A stretch of 13,019 nt of DNA, taken from the NCBI GenBank assembly GCA_016930475.1, contig JAFGGR010000085.1, forward strand, positions 1 through 13,019, written 5' to 3'. The notes under the pieces are model-generated. The model was not told the DNA's origin. It searched no databases and worked only from the letters and a program-made list of their open reading frames with translations. The position numbers and the translations under genes are program-made. Source of the DNA: Clostridiales bacterium (lineage in GTDB: Bacteria > Bacillota > Clostridia > Saccharofermentanales > Saccharofermentanaceae). Position 1 is the first letter of the stretch, and each line of letters begins with the position of its first letter. Shown here piece after piece: positions 1-6,565 of this stretch.

Positions 1-1067
1 ATCTGAACGGAGAATATCGTCGATATTTTCGTGTTGCCCAAAGCCAATGCCGCTTCGGTATAGGAGATCGGGACGCTTTTCAGCGCGGTTTCCGCGACCC
101 GGATGATCGTCGGCAGGATCATGATGGAAAGGATGATGATGACGGCCGTCAGTCCTGATCCGGTCGAATTATATCCGATTCCCGTATAAAACTCGCGGAT
201 AAAGGGAACCAAAACCTTCATTCCCCAGAATCCGTAAATCACCGACGGGATCCCCGCAAGGAGTTCCACCGCAGGTCGAATGACCCTTGCTGCTCTCTCC
301 GGCGCGATTTCAGAAAGAAAAACAGCCGTCAGCAATCCGATCGGGACGCCGATCAGAATCGCCCCGGTACAGCCGATCAAAGAGGCGAGGATCATATTGA
401 GGATCCCGAAACTCGGGTCCTTCGCGACCGGCGCCCACGTCGACCCGAAAACAAAATCCCCGAAGCCGATTTTTACGAGCGCGGGCAAGCCGGAGGCGAA
501 CATATATATGGTGATGACCGCGACCGCTCCGACCGAGATAAACGCCGTCATCTTAAAAACGGTCTCGGCGGACTTTTCGACACCGGAGATCGCGAGGGAG
601 AATGCCGACGCGATTGCGGCAAACAAAAGAAAAAGCATCCAACCGAATTGCATGCTCCCCGATGCGGTAGAGGACCCGGAAGCCAAGAGATCCGACTGAA
701 GCGAGGACAGAAATCCGGTCAGGGCGATGCCCAGAATAAATGAAGCGAAAAACATCCCCGATGCAAGCAAGGGTTTTTTTACGAGAACAGCGACCATTCC
801 GATCGCGATCGAAAGCAGAGCAAGGATTAGGAAGGCCCTCAGTCCCACGGGGAATCCGATCAGTACCGTCTCGCTCACTCGAATGCTCGAAAGCACGGCT
901 AGATAGCCCGATACGCGTACGGAGTACTCGTCGATCAACAAATGAATAAAGGGCAGTGCCGGGGCTATGAGAGCGAGAGCGGCGAACGCAGAAGAAGCCA
1001 GACGCAGATTCCTGCGTCTGGCGTTCTTCTTCTTTATTAAAATGTCTGCGGCGCATGCATGATCCAA
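1..1067 (-). CDS. pstC: Phosphate ABC transporter permease PstC, N-terminally extended, partial at window edge
   Basis: Inner-membrane permease of the PstSCAB high-affinity phosphate importer; it pairs with PstA, docks the PstB ATPase and receives phosphate from PstS. The last 180 or so visible residues are typical PstC: a GLPAL segment after the first core helix (about 193), FGSTWAPV (207-214), the ELLAGIPSVIYGFWG block (268-282) and an EAA-type cytoplasmic loop (TEAALALGNT, 337-346). The rest of the C-terminus lies outside the window. The start chosen is TTG at 1067, with GAGGTG five bases upstream; the only ATG upstream (1080) is in another frame. The gene follows pstS by 46 bases in one operon. 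Oddity: the family normally begins close to the first core helix, but here about 160 residues with roughly four hydrophobic segments (about 23-45, 67-96, 102-121, 139-161) come first. Identity is sure; the role of the extension is unknown. Confidence 0.93.
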   Translation of the reverse strand, partial: MDHACAADILIKKKNARRRNLRLASSAFAALALIAPALPFIHLLIDEYSVRVSGYLAVLSSIRVSETVLIGFPVGLRAFLILALLSIAIGMVAVLVKKPLLASGMFFASFILGIALTGFLSSLQSDLLASGSSTASGSMQFGWMLFLLFAAIASAFSLAISGVEKSAETVFKMTAFISVGAVAVITIYMFASGLPALVKIGFGDFVFGSTWAPVAKDPSFGILNMILASLIGCTGAILIGVPIGLLTAVFLSEIAPERAARVIRPAVELLAGIPSVIYGFWGMKVLVPFIREFYTGIGYNSTGSGLTAVIIILSIMILPTIIRVAETALKSVPISYTEAALALGNTKISTIFSVQ

Positions 1068-1113
1068 GGAAACACCTCATATCGTCGACCTTAAGGACGA
1101 CTCCGTATACTAT

Positions 1114-1962
1114 TTACTTCTTGTTTGGCACGACTCCGTCATCAGCAATGATCTTCATACCGTCCTCGGAGAAAACAAACTCGAGAAAAGCCTTCGTCAA
1201 CGCATCTGTCGAATCCTTCTTGGTGATCATCAGAAACGGTCTCTGAAGCTTGTACGAACCGGACGCCACATTTTCCTCGGTGGCATCGACTCCGTCAATG
1301 CTCAGCGCGGTCACACTTCCGTCTAACGAAGAGAGTGAAACATAGCCGATGGCGTTCGGATTGTTTGAGACCGCCTGTTTGACGTTCCCGGTCGAGTTCT
1401 GCTCCTCGGCGTACGCCGCGGATTCCTTAATTTCGACGATTTCCTCAAACGCGCCCCGGGTGCCGGAAGCCGCTTCTCTCCCTATACATTGGATCGGTGC
1501 GTCCGCGCCTCCGAGCTCACTCCAGTTCGTGATCTTTCCGGAAAAAACATCCGCCAATTCCGAAAGAGAAAGCTTCTTCACCGGCGATTGCGGATGGACG
1601 ATGACGGCCACTCCGTCATAACCGATGATGTACTGATCGAATCCGGTTGGATTTTCCGAATCCTTAAGTCCGCGTGACAACAGACCGATATTCGCTGTTC
1701 CGTCGTTCACTGCGGTCGGACCTTCACCGGAACCGTTGCCACCGACGGAGATCGTGACATTTTCGTGCTTTTTCATAAATGCTTCGGCGAGCGCGTTACT
1801 TACGTCCGCCATCGAAGTGGATCCGGTCATCGTCAATTCTCCGCTCAATTCTCCTTGAGAATCGGTCTTCGTTTGGGTAACCCCAATCTCCGTACAAGCC
1901 GAAGCGGTGATCACGGATAAGGCAATGGCGGTCAGTATAATTTTTCGAAACGATAATTTCAT
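1114..1962 (-). CDS. pstS: Phosphate-binding lipoprotein PstS
   Basis: Extracytoplasmic substrate-binding protein of the Pst phosphate importer, predicted to be lipid-anchored outside the membrane. The 282-residue product has a basic N-terminus and hydrophobic stretch ending at Cys23 in ASAC, a slightly degenerate lipobox with Ala rather than Leu/Val at -3. Phosphate-contacting motifs are visible: TGSTSM (46-51), GNGSGEG (75-81), the SRGL region (96-99) and GREAASGTRGAFEE (161-174). The length is normal for the Clostridia form. The ATG at 1962 has GAGGAGG eight bases upstream. It is the first gene of the operon with pstC and lies behind a promoter carrying a Pho-box-like direct repeat, so induction under phosphate starvation by a PhoP-type regulator is inferred. 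The family assignment is very secure. Confidence 0.96.
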   Translation of the reverse strand: MKLSFRKIILTAIALSVITASACTEIGVTQTKTDSQGELSGELTMTGSTSMADVSNALAEAFMKKHENVTISVGGNGSGEGPTAVNDGTANIGLLSRGLKDSENPTGFDQYIIGYDGVAVIVHPQSPVKKLSLSELADVFSGKITNWSELGGADAPIQCIGREAASGTRGAFEEIVEIKESAAYAEEQNSTGNVKQAVSNNPNAIGYVSLSSLDGSVTALSIDGVDATEENVASGSYKLQRPFLMITKKDSTDALTKAFLEFVFSEDGMKIIADDGVVPNKK

Positions 1963-2027
1963 GCTTTCTTCCTCCTCATTTTCCTGATGTCAGAATAACA
2001 ACCGGGGATCATGAGAGGATTAGGCGA

Positions 2028-2060
2028 AGATTATCTATTGTTAAATCCATGTAAAATCAA
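2028..2060 (-). promoter_or_regulatory. pst operon promoter with PhoP-box-like direct repeat
   Basis: Reading the minus strand, TTTACA (2055-2050) and TTAACA (2044-2039) are separated by five bases, an 11-bp period that matches the TTAACA-type repeat of Bacillus PhoP boxes. A candidate -35 TTGATT (2060-2055) lies 17 bases from a candidate -10 TAGATA (2037-2032). The pstS start is about 70 bases further on. Only two repeats are clear, and the exact -10 is uncertain. Regulation by PhoP is inferred from the motif and the gene it precedes. Confidence 0.6.
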
Positions 2061-2087
2061 TAAAGCGCTTCTTTGCGGAAGCGCTTT
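2053..2087 (-). terminator. Intrinsic terminator of the Smr-domain gene
   Basis: A perfect 10-bp inverted repeat (AAAGCGCTTC at 2062-2071 and GAAGCGCTTT at 2078-2087) with a six-base loop starts 45 bases after the stop of the Smr gene. On the minus strand it is followed by ATTGATTTTA, a modest U-rich tail. The tail shares its bases with the -35 region of the pst promoter. On the plus strand no T-tract follows, so termination should be one-directional. Confidence 0.75.
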
Positions 2088-2131
2088 GTCCGATAAATAT
2101 CGTACTTCGGATCAATCCGATTTCTTATCCT

Positions 2132-2476
2132 TTACTTAAGGACCACCATCGTGACACCGTCATTGGCTCTTGACCAGTCCGGATCGGTGCGGAATGCCGG
2201 ACACATCTCGATTAAAGACCGCCCCGATCTTTCAAAAGGGCCAAAGAATTCTCCGGGACAGTACGCCTTGATGCGGCCCTCGTCGAGCATGGTGCGAAGA
2301 CACTCGTGCGCCGCGACCTTCAGCACGCCGCCCTGTCCGGACGAGCCGTACCCGTGGATCACCTTCACCTGACGAATTCCGATTCTTCGCATTGTGTTGA
2401 TCTCGAAGCGGAGCTTCTTCATCGCCGCCTCGACCTGAGGCATTCCTTCTTCAATGTTAATGATACTCGCAGCCAA
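2132..2476 (-). CDS. Small Smr-domain protein
   Basis: A 114-residue stand-alone protein of the Smr/MutS2-C-terminal-like family. The signature is the nucleic-acid-binding loop KVIHGYGSSGQGG preceded by a helix (MPQVEAAMKKLRFE), as in Smr domains that bind or nick nucleic acids. The C-terminal part, with YCPGEFFGPF and NDGVTMVVL near the end, is typical of the short Clostridia members; the precise function of these is unknown. Start choice: I use TTG at 2476 because GAGGG lies five bases upstream and the protein then begins directly at the family's usual N-terminus. An in-frame ATG at 2533 has no ribosome binding site and would add 19 residues unlike the family. The gene has its own promoter (2615-2643) and terminator, so it appears monocistronic. 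The domain call is firm; the start is moderately sure. Confidence 0.8.
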   Translation of the reverse strand: MAASIINIEEGMPQVEAAMKKLRFEINTMRRIGIRQVKVIHGYGSSGQGGVLKVAAHECLRTMLDEGRIKAYCPGEFFGPFERSGRSLIEMCPAFRTDPDWSRANDGVTMVVLK

Positions 2477-2614
2477 TATTTCCCTCGATTCAGCAGTTCC
2501 TGCCGTCGCCCGAATATTCCGAGCGGCAATCATCCAGTATAACTTAAAAACCGGAAAAAACGAATTTATCCGTCGACCCGTAATGAATCGTTCGTCCTAC
2601 GTAACTACAAATAA

Positions 2615-2643
2615 ATTATAGCACACATCATACCTGTTGTGAA
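2615..2643 (-). promoter_or_regulatory. Promoter of the Smr-domain gene (extended -10)
   Basis: On the minus strand TTCACA (2643-2638, five of six matches to TTGACA) is followed after exactly 17 bases by TATAAT (2620-2615), preceded by TGC as in an extended -10. The predicted transcript start is near 2608, leaving about 130 bases of leader before the chosen TTG start. It overlaps the opposing rsuA promoter. Confidence 0.78.
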
Positions 2644-2668
2644 AATGACTGCCTTTATTTGCTATAAT
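2640..2668 (+). promoter_or_regulatory. Promoter of the rsuA-like gene (extended -10)
   Basis: A perfect TATAAT at 2663-2668 is preceded by TGC (2660-2662), an extended -10 element. The -35 region at 17-bp spacing (TGAAAA, 2640-2645) is poor, consistent with dependence on the extended -10. The predicted start of transcription, about seven bases after the box, falls at or next to the A of the ATG at 2675. Confidence 0.72.
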
Positions 2669-2674
2669 TCGAAC

Positions 2675-3421
2675 ATGAGATTGGATCGAATTCTAGCTAA
2701 TTCGGGATACGGGACCCGCTCCCAAATCAAAAAAATGATTCGCTCCGGCGTGGTTTCCGTGGGGGACACCGTCGTTGTCGATCCTGGCACCGATATTACG
2801 GAAGATCATTTTTCGAATATTACCATATCGGGCGGTAAGCTCGACTTTTCGAGCCATATTTATCTTTGTCTCAACAAACCGGATCGTTGTCTGACCGCTC
2901 GAAAAGATCCGCGGTTGCCCACGGTCGAGCAATTCATACCACAGGCACTGCGCGGAAAAGGGCTGTCGTCCGTAGGACGTTTGGACTACCATACGACCGG
3001 AGTTCTTCTTTTGACCAACGACGGTGAGATGAGCCACCGTCTGACCTCGCCGAAGTGGCACCTAACTAAATCATACACCGTTACTTACTCCGGATTGCCG
3101 TTGGGTCCTGAGGAGGTTTCACGCTTCTCAGAAGGCTTTATCCTCAAAGATAAGCCGGGCGATCGTTTGATTCTCGCTCCGGCACAACTCACTTTGATCG
3201 ATGACACCCACTGTACGCTGACCCTTTCCGAGGGGAAAACACATCAGGTGAAGCGAATGATTGCCTCTGTCGGTCGGAGCGTGACCGATCTGCATCGGCA
3301 TGAATTTGCCGGCATACGGCTAGCTGCCGGTCAGAAGCCGGGAGAGATCCGGGAACTGACCCGAGACGAAGTCGTGTATTTGAAGAGTTCCTGCAAGATG
3401 ACGGAAGAAATACCGAGATGA
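2675..3421 (+). CDS. rsuA: RsuA-family 16S rRNA pseudouridine synthase
   Basis: A 248-residue pseudouridine synthase of the RsuA/RluB/RluE/RluF family, which isomerises a specific uridine in rRNA. Residues 1-48 form an S4 RNA-binding domain (MRLDRILANSGYGTRSQIKK). The catalytic motif GRLDYHTTG (101-109) places the nucleophile at Asp104; LLLTNDGEMSHRLTSP (111-126) and EGKTHQVKRMIASVG (186-200) are further family blocks. The TSPKWHLTKSY and LHRHEF segments fit RsuA (position 516 of 16S rRNA) better than RluB, but the target is inferred. The ATG at 2675 was chosen because MRLD is the family's N-terminus. No Shine-Dalgarno precedes it, and the -10 box ends only six bases before it, so the message is probably leaderless. 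An upstream GTG at 2639 lies within the promoter. The stop codon abuts that of the convergent gene. Confidence 0.88.
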   Translation: MRLDRILANSGYGTRSQIKKMIRSGVVSVGDTVVVDPGTDITEDHFSNITISGGKLDFSSHIYLCLNKPDRCLTARKDPRLPTVEQFIPQALRGKGLSSVGRLDYHTTGVLLLTNDGEMSHRLTSPKWHLTKSYTVTYSGLPLGPEEVSRFSEGFILKDKPGDRLILAPAQLTLIDDTHCTLTLSEGKTHQVKRMIASVGRSVTDLHRHEFAGIRLAAGQKPGEIRELTRDEVVYLKSSCKMTEEIPR

Positions 3422-4444
3422 TCAGTCCATTTCCGTTTCCATGAAAACATACCGTTCGGCGATGATCGTCCGAAGAAATCTTGCCGCTTTCTCAGGATCC
3501 TCCGTTGATACCGAAAGGCAAAAAATCAGCGAGGGCGGCTCGGATTTCCAACGATTCTCAAACCCCATTGCGGCGATGAGTTCCGGGTCCGTGATTTTCA
3601 GCCCGTAAATATGCCGTTCGGAATCCTTCTCCGTAGTTTCCCGATCGGGGTCTTCAAAACCGTATTCATCGAGTATGGCATAATGCTCGGCGGTCGAATA
3701 GTAGATCGGCTCGATGCCGTCTAATTGCTCTTCAGTCAGTTCGGAGCGCATATCGTCATACAAATCATCGATCGGCATGAAATTCATGTAAAAGAAGGGA
3801 AAAGTCCTCGCGTCCGTGATGATGATATCATTTCGGACGGATAAAAATGCCGTCGCGGATATTTCGCCGCTCATCGAATCGTCATCCGGAGGCTCCGAAT
3901 TGTCAGCGACCAGGTTTGCGCTGAAGACTGCGGGGTTAACGGACCAACCCTGAGCTTTTGCGACCTCTTCGATCCGGTTGTTATATTTTTCAAAATGACC
4001 GACCGCGACAACATTCAGATCAATCGTCGCGGTAAAGAAAAAATGCCGGACAAGAAGAAAAACGACCACTGCCAAAAAAACGACCAAGACATATCTCCAC
4101 CACGAATAGTAGAAATGATTGCGCCACTCCTTGAGGGTCTTGCCGAATAGTTTAAATGCCTTATCACGCGTTGTCTCTTCCCGGATCGTATTCTGTCTCT
4201 TGCCGGAGGCGATCTCGTAGACCTCGTTGATCTCGTCCAGCTTTTCACGGTTGGCCTCGATATCTACGCGGTATTTTTTGATCATCTGCCAGTATTTTTG
4301 TTCCAGAACATAATCGGTCGCGGATTCCGTTAATCCGAAGAACCGAAGCGCTTCGACACGATTCGTCGGTTTACCGATATCCGTGGAAGGCTCCGGATTT
4401 GAAATATCGCTGGTTTCTGTCCGCACATCGAGGTCGTCCTTCAA
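3422..4444 (-). CDS. Membrane protein with degenerate J-domain and extracytoplasmic domain, unknown function
   Basis: A 340-residue protein I do not recognise as a named family. Residues about 30-83 resemble a DnaJ J-domain (EALRFFGLTESATD, KYWQMIKKYR, KLDEINEVYEIASGK), but the HPD tripeptide that stimulates DnaK reads RVD (59-61), so Hsp70 activation is unlikely by the canonical route. A single strong membrane span follows at about 117-137. The remaining 200 or so residues are probably extracytoplasmic, acidic and without a motif I can name. The start is TTG at 4444, with AGGAGAG about seven bases upstream. It begins 16 bases after the lysS stop, so it is most likely the last gene of the greA-lysS operon; no terminator is visible before it or after it. 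Presence of the gene is sure; function is open. Confidence 0.82.
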   Translation of the reverse strand: MKDDLDVRTETSDISNPEPSTDIGKPTNRVEALRFFGLTESATDYVLEQKYWQMIKKYRVDIEANREKLDEINEVYEIASGKRQNTIREETTRDKAFKLFGKTLKEWRNHFYYSWWRYVLVVFLAVVVFLLVRHFFFTATIDLNVVAVGHFEKYNNRIEEVAKAQGWSVNPAVFSANLVADNSEPPDDDSMSGEISATAFLSVRNDIIITDARTFPFFYMNFMPIDDLYDDMRSELTEEQLDGIEPIYYSTAEHYAILDEYGFEDPDRETTEKDSERHIYGLKITDPELIAAMGFENRWKSEPPSLIFCLSVSTEDPEKAARFLRTIIAERYVFMETEMD

Positions 4445-4460
4445 ATGACTCTCTCCTTCA

Positions 4461-5966
4461 TCAATCCAACGGCTTCATTGTCGGGAAAAGCAACACATCC
4501 CGAATCGAGGCATTATCGGTAAGAAGCATGATCAATCGATCGATACCTATGCCCAAACCGCCGGTCGGAGGCATACCGAACTCGAGCGAGATGCAGAAAT
4601 CCTCGTCATGGAGATTAGCCTCGTCGTCACCCGCCGCACGTTTCTTGATCTGATCCGCGAATCGCTCGCGTTGATCGATCGGGTCGTTGAGCTCCGAATA
4701 CGCGTTTGCGAATTCACGACAACCGATGAAAAGCTCAAAACGATCGACAAGTCCCGGTTTATTCTTGATCTTCTTCGCCAATGGCGATACTTCGATCGGA
4801 TAATCGTGAACAAATGTGGGCTGAACGAGTTGGTCCTCACAGAAAGCCTCGAAAAGCAAATTGAGCACCTCTCCTCTTCGCGCCGAGGGTGCCGGATCAA
4901 GACCTTTGGCCTTGGCCGCCGAGACTGCTTCCTCATCCGAATCAAGAAGAGAAAAATCGATCCCTGCGTATTTCAGAACGGCTTCCGTCATTGAAATACG
5001 GGCAAACGGAGGCTTCAGGCTGATCGGTGTTCCCTGATAGGTCAGTTCTGTCGATCCGGTCACCTTAACGGCAACTTCGCTCAAGAGCTCCTCGCAAAGC
5101 TTCATCATTCCGCGCAGATCGGTATAAGCCTGATATAACTCGACCACCGTGAACTCCGGATTGTGCTTGACGGACATTCCTTCGTTGCGGAACAGTCGCC
5201 CAATCTCGTAAACGCGCTCAAACCCTCCGACGATAAGACGCTTCAGGTAAAGCTCCGGCGCGATACGCAAATACATGTCGATATCCAAGGTGTTATGGTG
5301 TGTAACGAAAGGACGAGCCGACGCACCACCCGGAATCGAATTCAGGATCGGCGTCTCGACCTCGATAAAATCCGCACGATCCAGATACTCGCGAATACCG
5401 CGTATGATTTGGGATCGCTTTTCAAAGGTGTCACGGACTTCGGGATTGACGATCAAATCGACATATCTTTGACGGTACCGGGTCTCAGTGTCCCTGAGCC
5501 CGTGAAATTTATCCGGTAACGGGCGTAATGCCTTGGTCAGCAAGGTATATTCTTTCGTACGGATGGAGATTTCACCCGAGCGTGTGCGGAAGACCTCGCC
5601 GCGAATACCGACGATGTCGCCGATATCGAGTTTCTGCCATCGTTCGTAGGCCTCTTCCCCGACCGCGTCGATCTTCGTAAAAATCTGAATCCTGCCGCGA
5701 CGGTCATGAAGATCACAAAAACTGACCTTCCCCATTCCTCTTCTGGACAGGATACGACCCGCGACCGACACCTCGGTCCCCTCCATCTCCTCGAATTGAT
5801 CGATAATATCGACGGAGTGATGGGTGACCGGATAAACGATTTCGACAAACGGATCCGTACCCTCTGAGGTCAAATCGCGAAGCTTTTCGAGGCGTATACG
5901 TATCTGCTCCTGCATATCGAGGACGGGATCCTCGATGCGGGATGTGGCATCAATTGGATCTTGCAT
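4461..5966 (-). CDS. lysS: Lysyl-tRNA synthetase, class II
   Basis: Charges tRNA-Lys with lysine in the cytosol at the cost of ATP. The 501-residue length is normal. An N-terminal OB-fold anticodon-binding domain spans about 64-150. The class II core follows: motif 1 around 183-212 (RGIREYLDRADFIEVETPIL), motif 2 at 257-273 (GRLFRNEGMSVKHNPEF) and motif 3 at 469-494 (GGLGIGIDRLIMLLTDN, ending in the FP of LLFP). The AGGA of a weak Shine-Dalgarno lies about 11 bases before the ATG, rather far, so initiation may be helped by coupling to greA, whose stop is 36 bases upstream. Neighbours: greA upstream and the J-like membrane protein 16 bases downstream, all apparently one transcript. The order greA-lysS recurs in many Bacillota. 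I see no abnormality in the catalytic motifs. Confidence 0.97.
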   Translation of the reverse strand: MQDPIDATSRIEDPVLDMQEQIRIRLEKLRDLTSEGTDPFVEIVYPVTHHSVDIIDQFEEMEGTEVSVAGRILSRRGMGKVSFCDLHDRRGRIQIFTKIDAVGEEAYERWQKLDIGDIVGIRGEVFRTRSGEISIRTKEYTLLTKALRPLPDKFHGLRDTETRYRQRYVDLIVNPEVRDTFEKRSQIIRGIREYLDRADFIEVETPILNSIPGGASARPFVTHHNTLDIDMYLRIAPELYLKRLIVGGFERVYEIGRLFRNEGMSVKHNPEFTVVELYQAYTDLRGMMKLCEELLSEVAVKVTGSTELTYQGTPISLKPPFARISMTEAVLKYAGIDFSLLDSDEEAVSAAKAKGLDPAPSARRGEVLNLLFEAFCEDQLVQPTFVHDYPIEVSPLAKKIKNKPGLVDRFELFIGCREFANAYSELNDPIDQRERFADQIKKRAAGDDEANLHDEDFCISLEFGMPPTGGLGIGIDRLIMLLTDNASIRDVLLFPTMKPLD

Positions 5967-6002
5967 GTATTGATGAATCCTTTCGTAAAGGGATAATTCG
6001 AA

Positions 6003-6488
6003 TTATTCCGGCTTTCCGATCTTCGTGATTTTGTACTTGAAGGTACCCGAAGTAGTCTGCACGTCCACGATCTGGCCCTTCTTTTTGCCCAGGATCGCTT
6101 GACCGACCGGGGAATCCGAAGAAATACGGTTCATGAAAATATCCCCCTCGTTGGGATTAACGAGGCTGTACTGCGCTTCTTCCTTGGTCTGCTCGTCCCG
6201 TAGAGTAACTAATGAGCCGAGTGAGACTTTGGTTTTGCTGATTTCCTCTTCATCAATAACGCGTGCATTCTTAAGGATCTCTTCCAGTTCCATAACGCGC
6301 GCCTCATTCTTGGCCTGGGCTTCCTTTGCGTCGTCATATTCGGAATTCTCGGTCAGATCTCCCTGTCCTCTGGCATCCTTCAGACGCTCGGAAATTTCGG
6401 CGGCCTTGACGGTTTTTCTTTCAGCCAGCTCATCCTGAAGGCGCTTGAGTCCTTCGACGGTAAAGGCGTTCAATTCATTCTCTGACAT
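6003..6488 (-). CDS. greA: Transcription elongation factor GreA
   Basis: Rescues backtracked RNA polymerase by stimulating cleavage of the nascent RNA. The 161-residue product has the N-terminal antiparallel coiled coil (about 1-78) with the catalytic tip motif GDLTENSEYD (43-52), whose acidic residues Asp44 and Glu47 correspond to those that coordinate Mg2+ at the polymerase active site. The C-terminal FKBP-like globular domain has the characteristic SPVGQAILGKKKGQIVDV segment (126-143). The ATG at 6488 has GGAGA seven to eight bases upstream. A clear promoter lies 40-70 bases upstream, and the gene leads the greA-lysS-J-like operon; read-through from guaB is also possible because no terminator separates them. 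Confidence 0.97.
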   Translation of the reverse strand: MSENELNAFTVEGLKRLQDELAERKTVKAAEISERLKDARGQGDLTENSEYDDAKEAQAKNEARVMELEEILKNARVIDEEEISKTKVSLGSLVTLRDEQTKEEAQYSLVNPNEGDIFMNRISSDSPVGQAILGKKKGQIVDVQTTSGTFKYKITKIGKPE

Positions 6489-6528
6489 TTTGTCTCCTTC
6501 ATCATACTGTGTGACTTTATGATATATT

Positions 6529-6556
6529 AATTTATTCTTTTTGGCGAATTTGTCAA
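6529..6556 (-). promoter_or_regulatory. greA-lysS operon promoter
   Basis: On the minus strand a perfect -35 TTGACA (6556-6551) is followed after 16 bases by TAAATT (6534-6529), four of six matches to the -10 consensus, in an AT-rich stretch. The -35 box begins only nine bases past the guaB stop codon. The leader to the greA ATG would be about 35 bases. Confidence 0.65.
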
Positions 6557-6565
6557 TCCAAAACC

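Noticed and set aside
553..1080. A 175-codon minus-strand open frame starting with an ATG at 1080
   Set aside because: It has a highly basic, motif-free translation and is one frame off the PstC frame, which contains all the conserved permease motifs and the ribosome binding site.
2477..2533. N-terminal extension of the Smr protein from an ATG at 2533
   Set aside because: No ribosome binding site precedes it, and the 19 residues do not resemble the family, whereas TTG at 2476 has GAGGG at ideal spacing.
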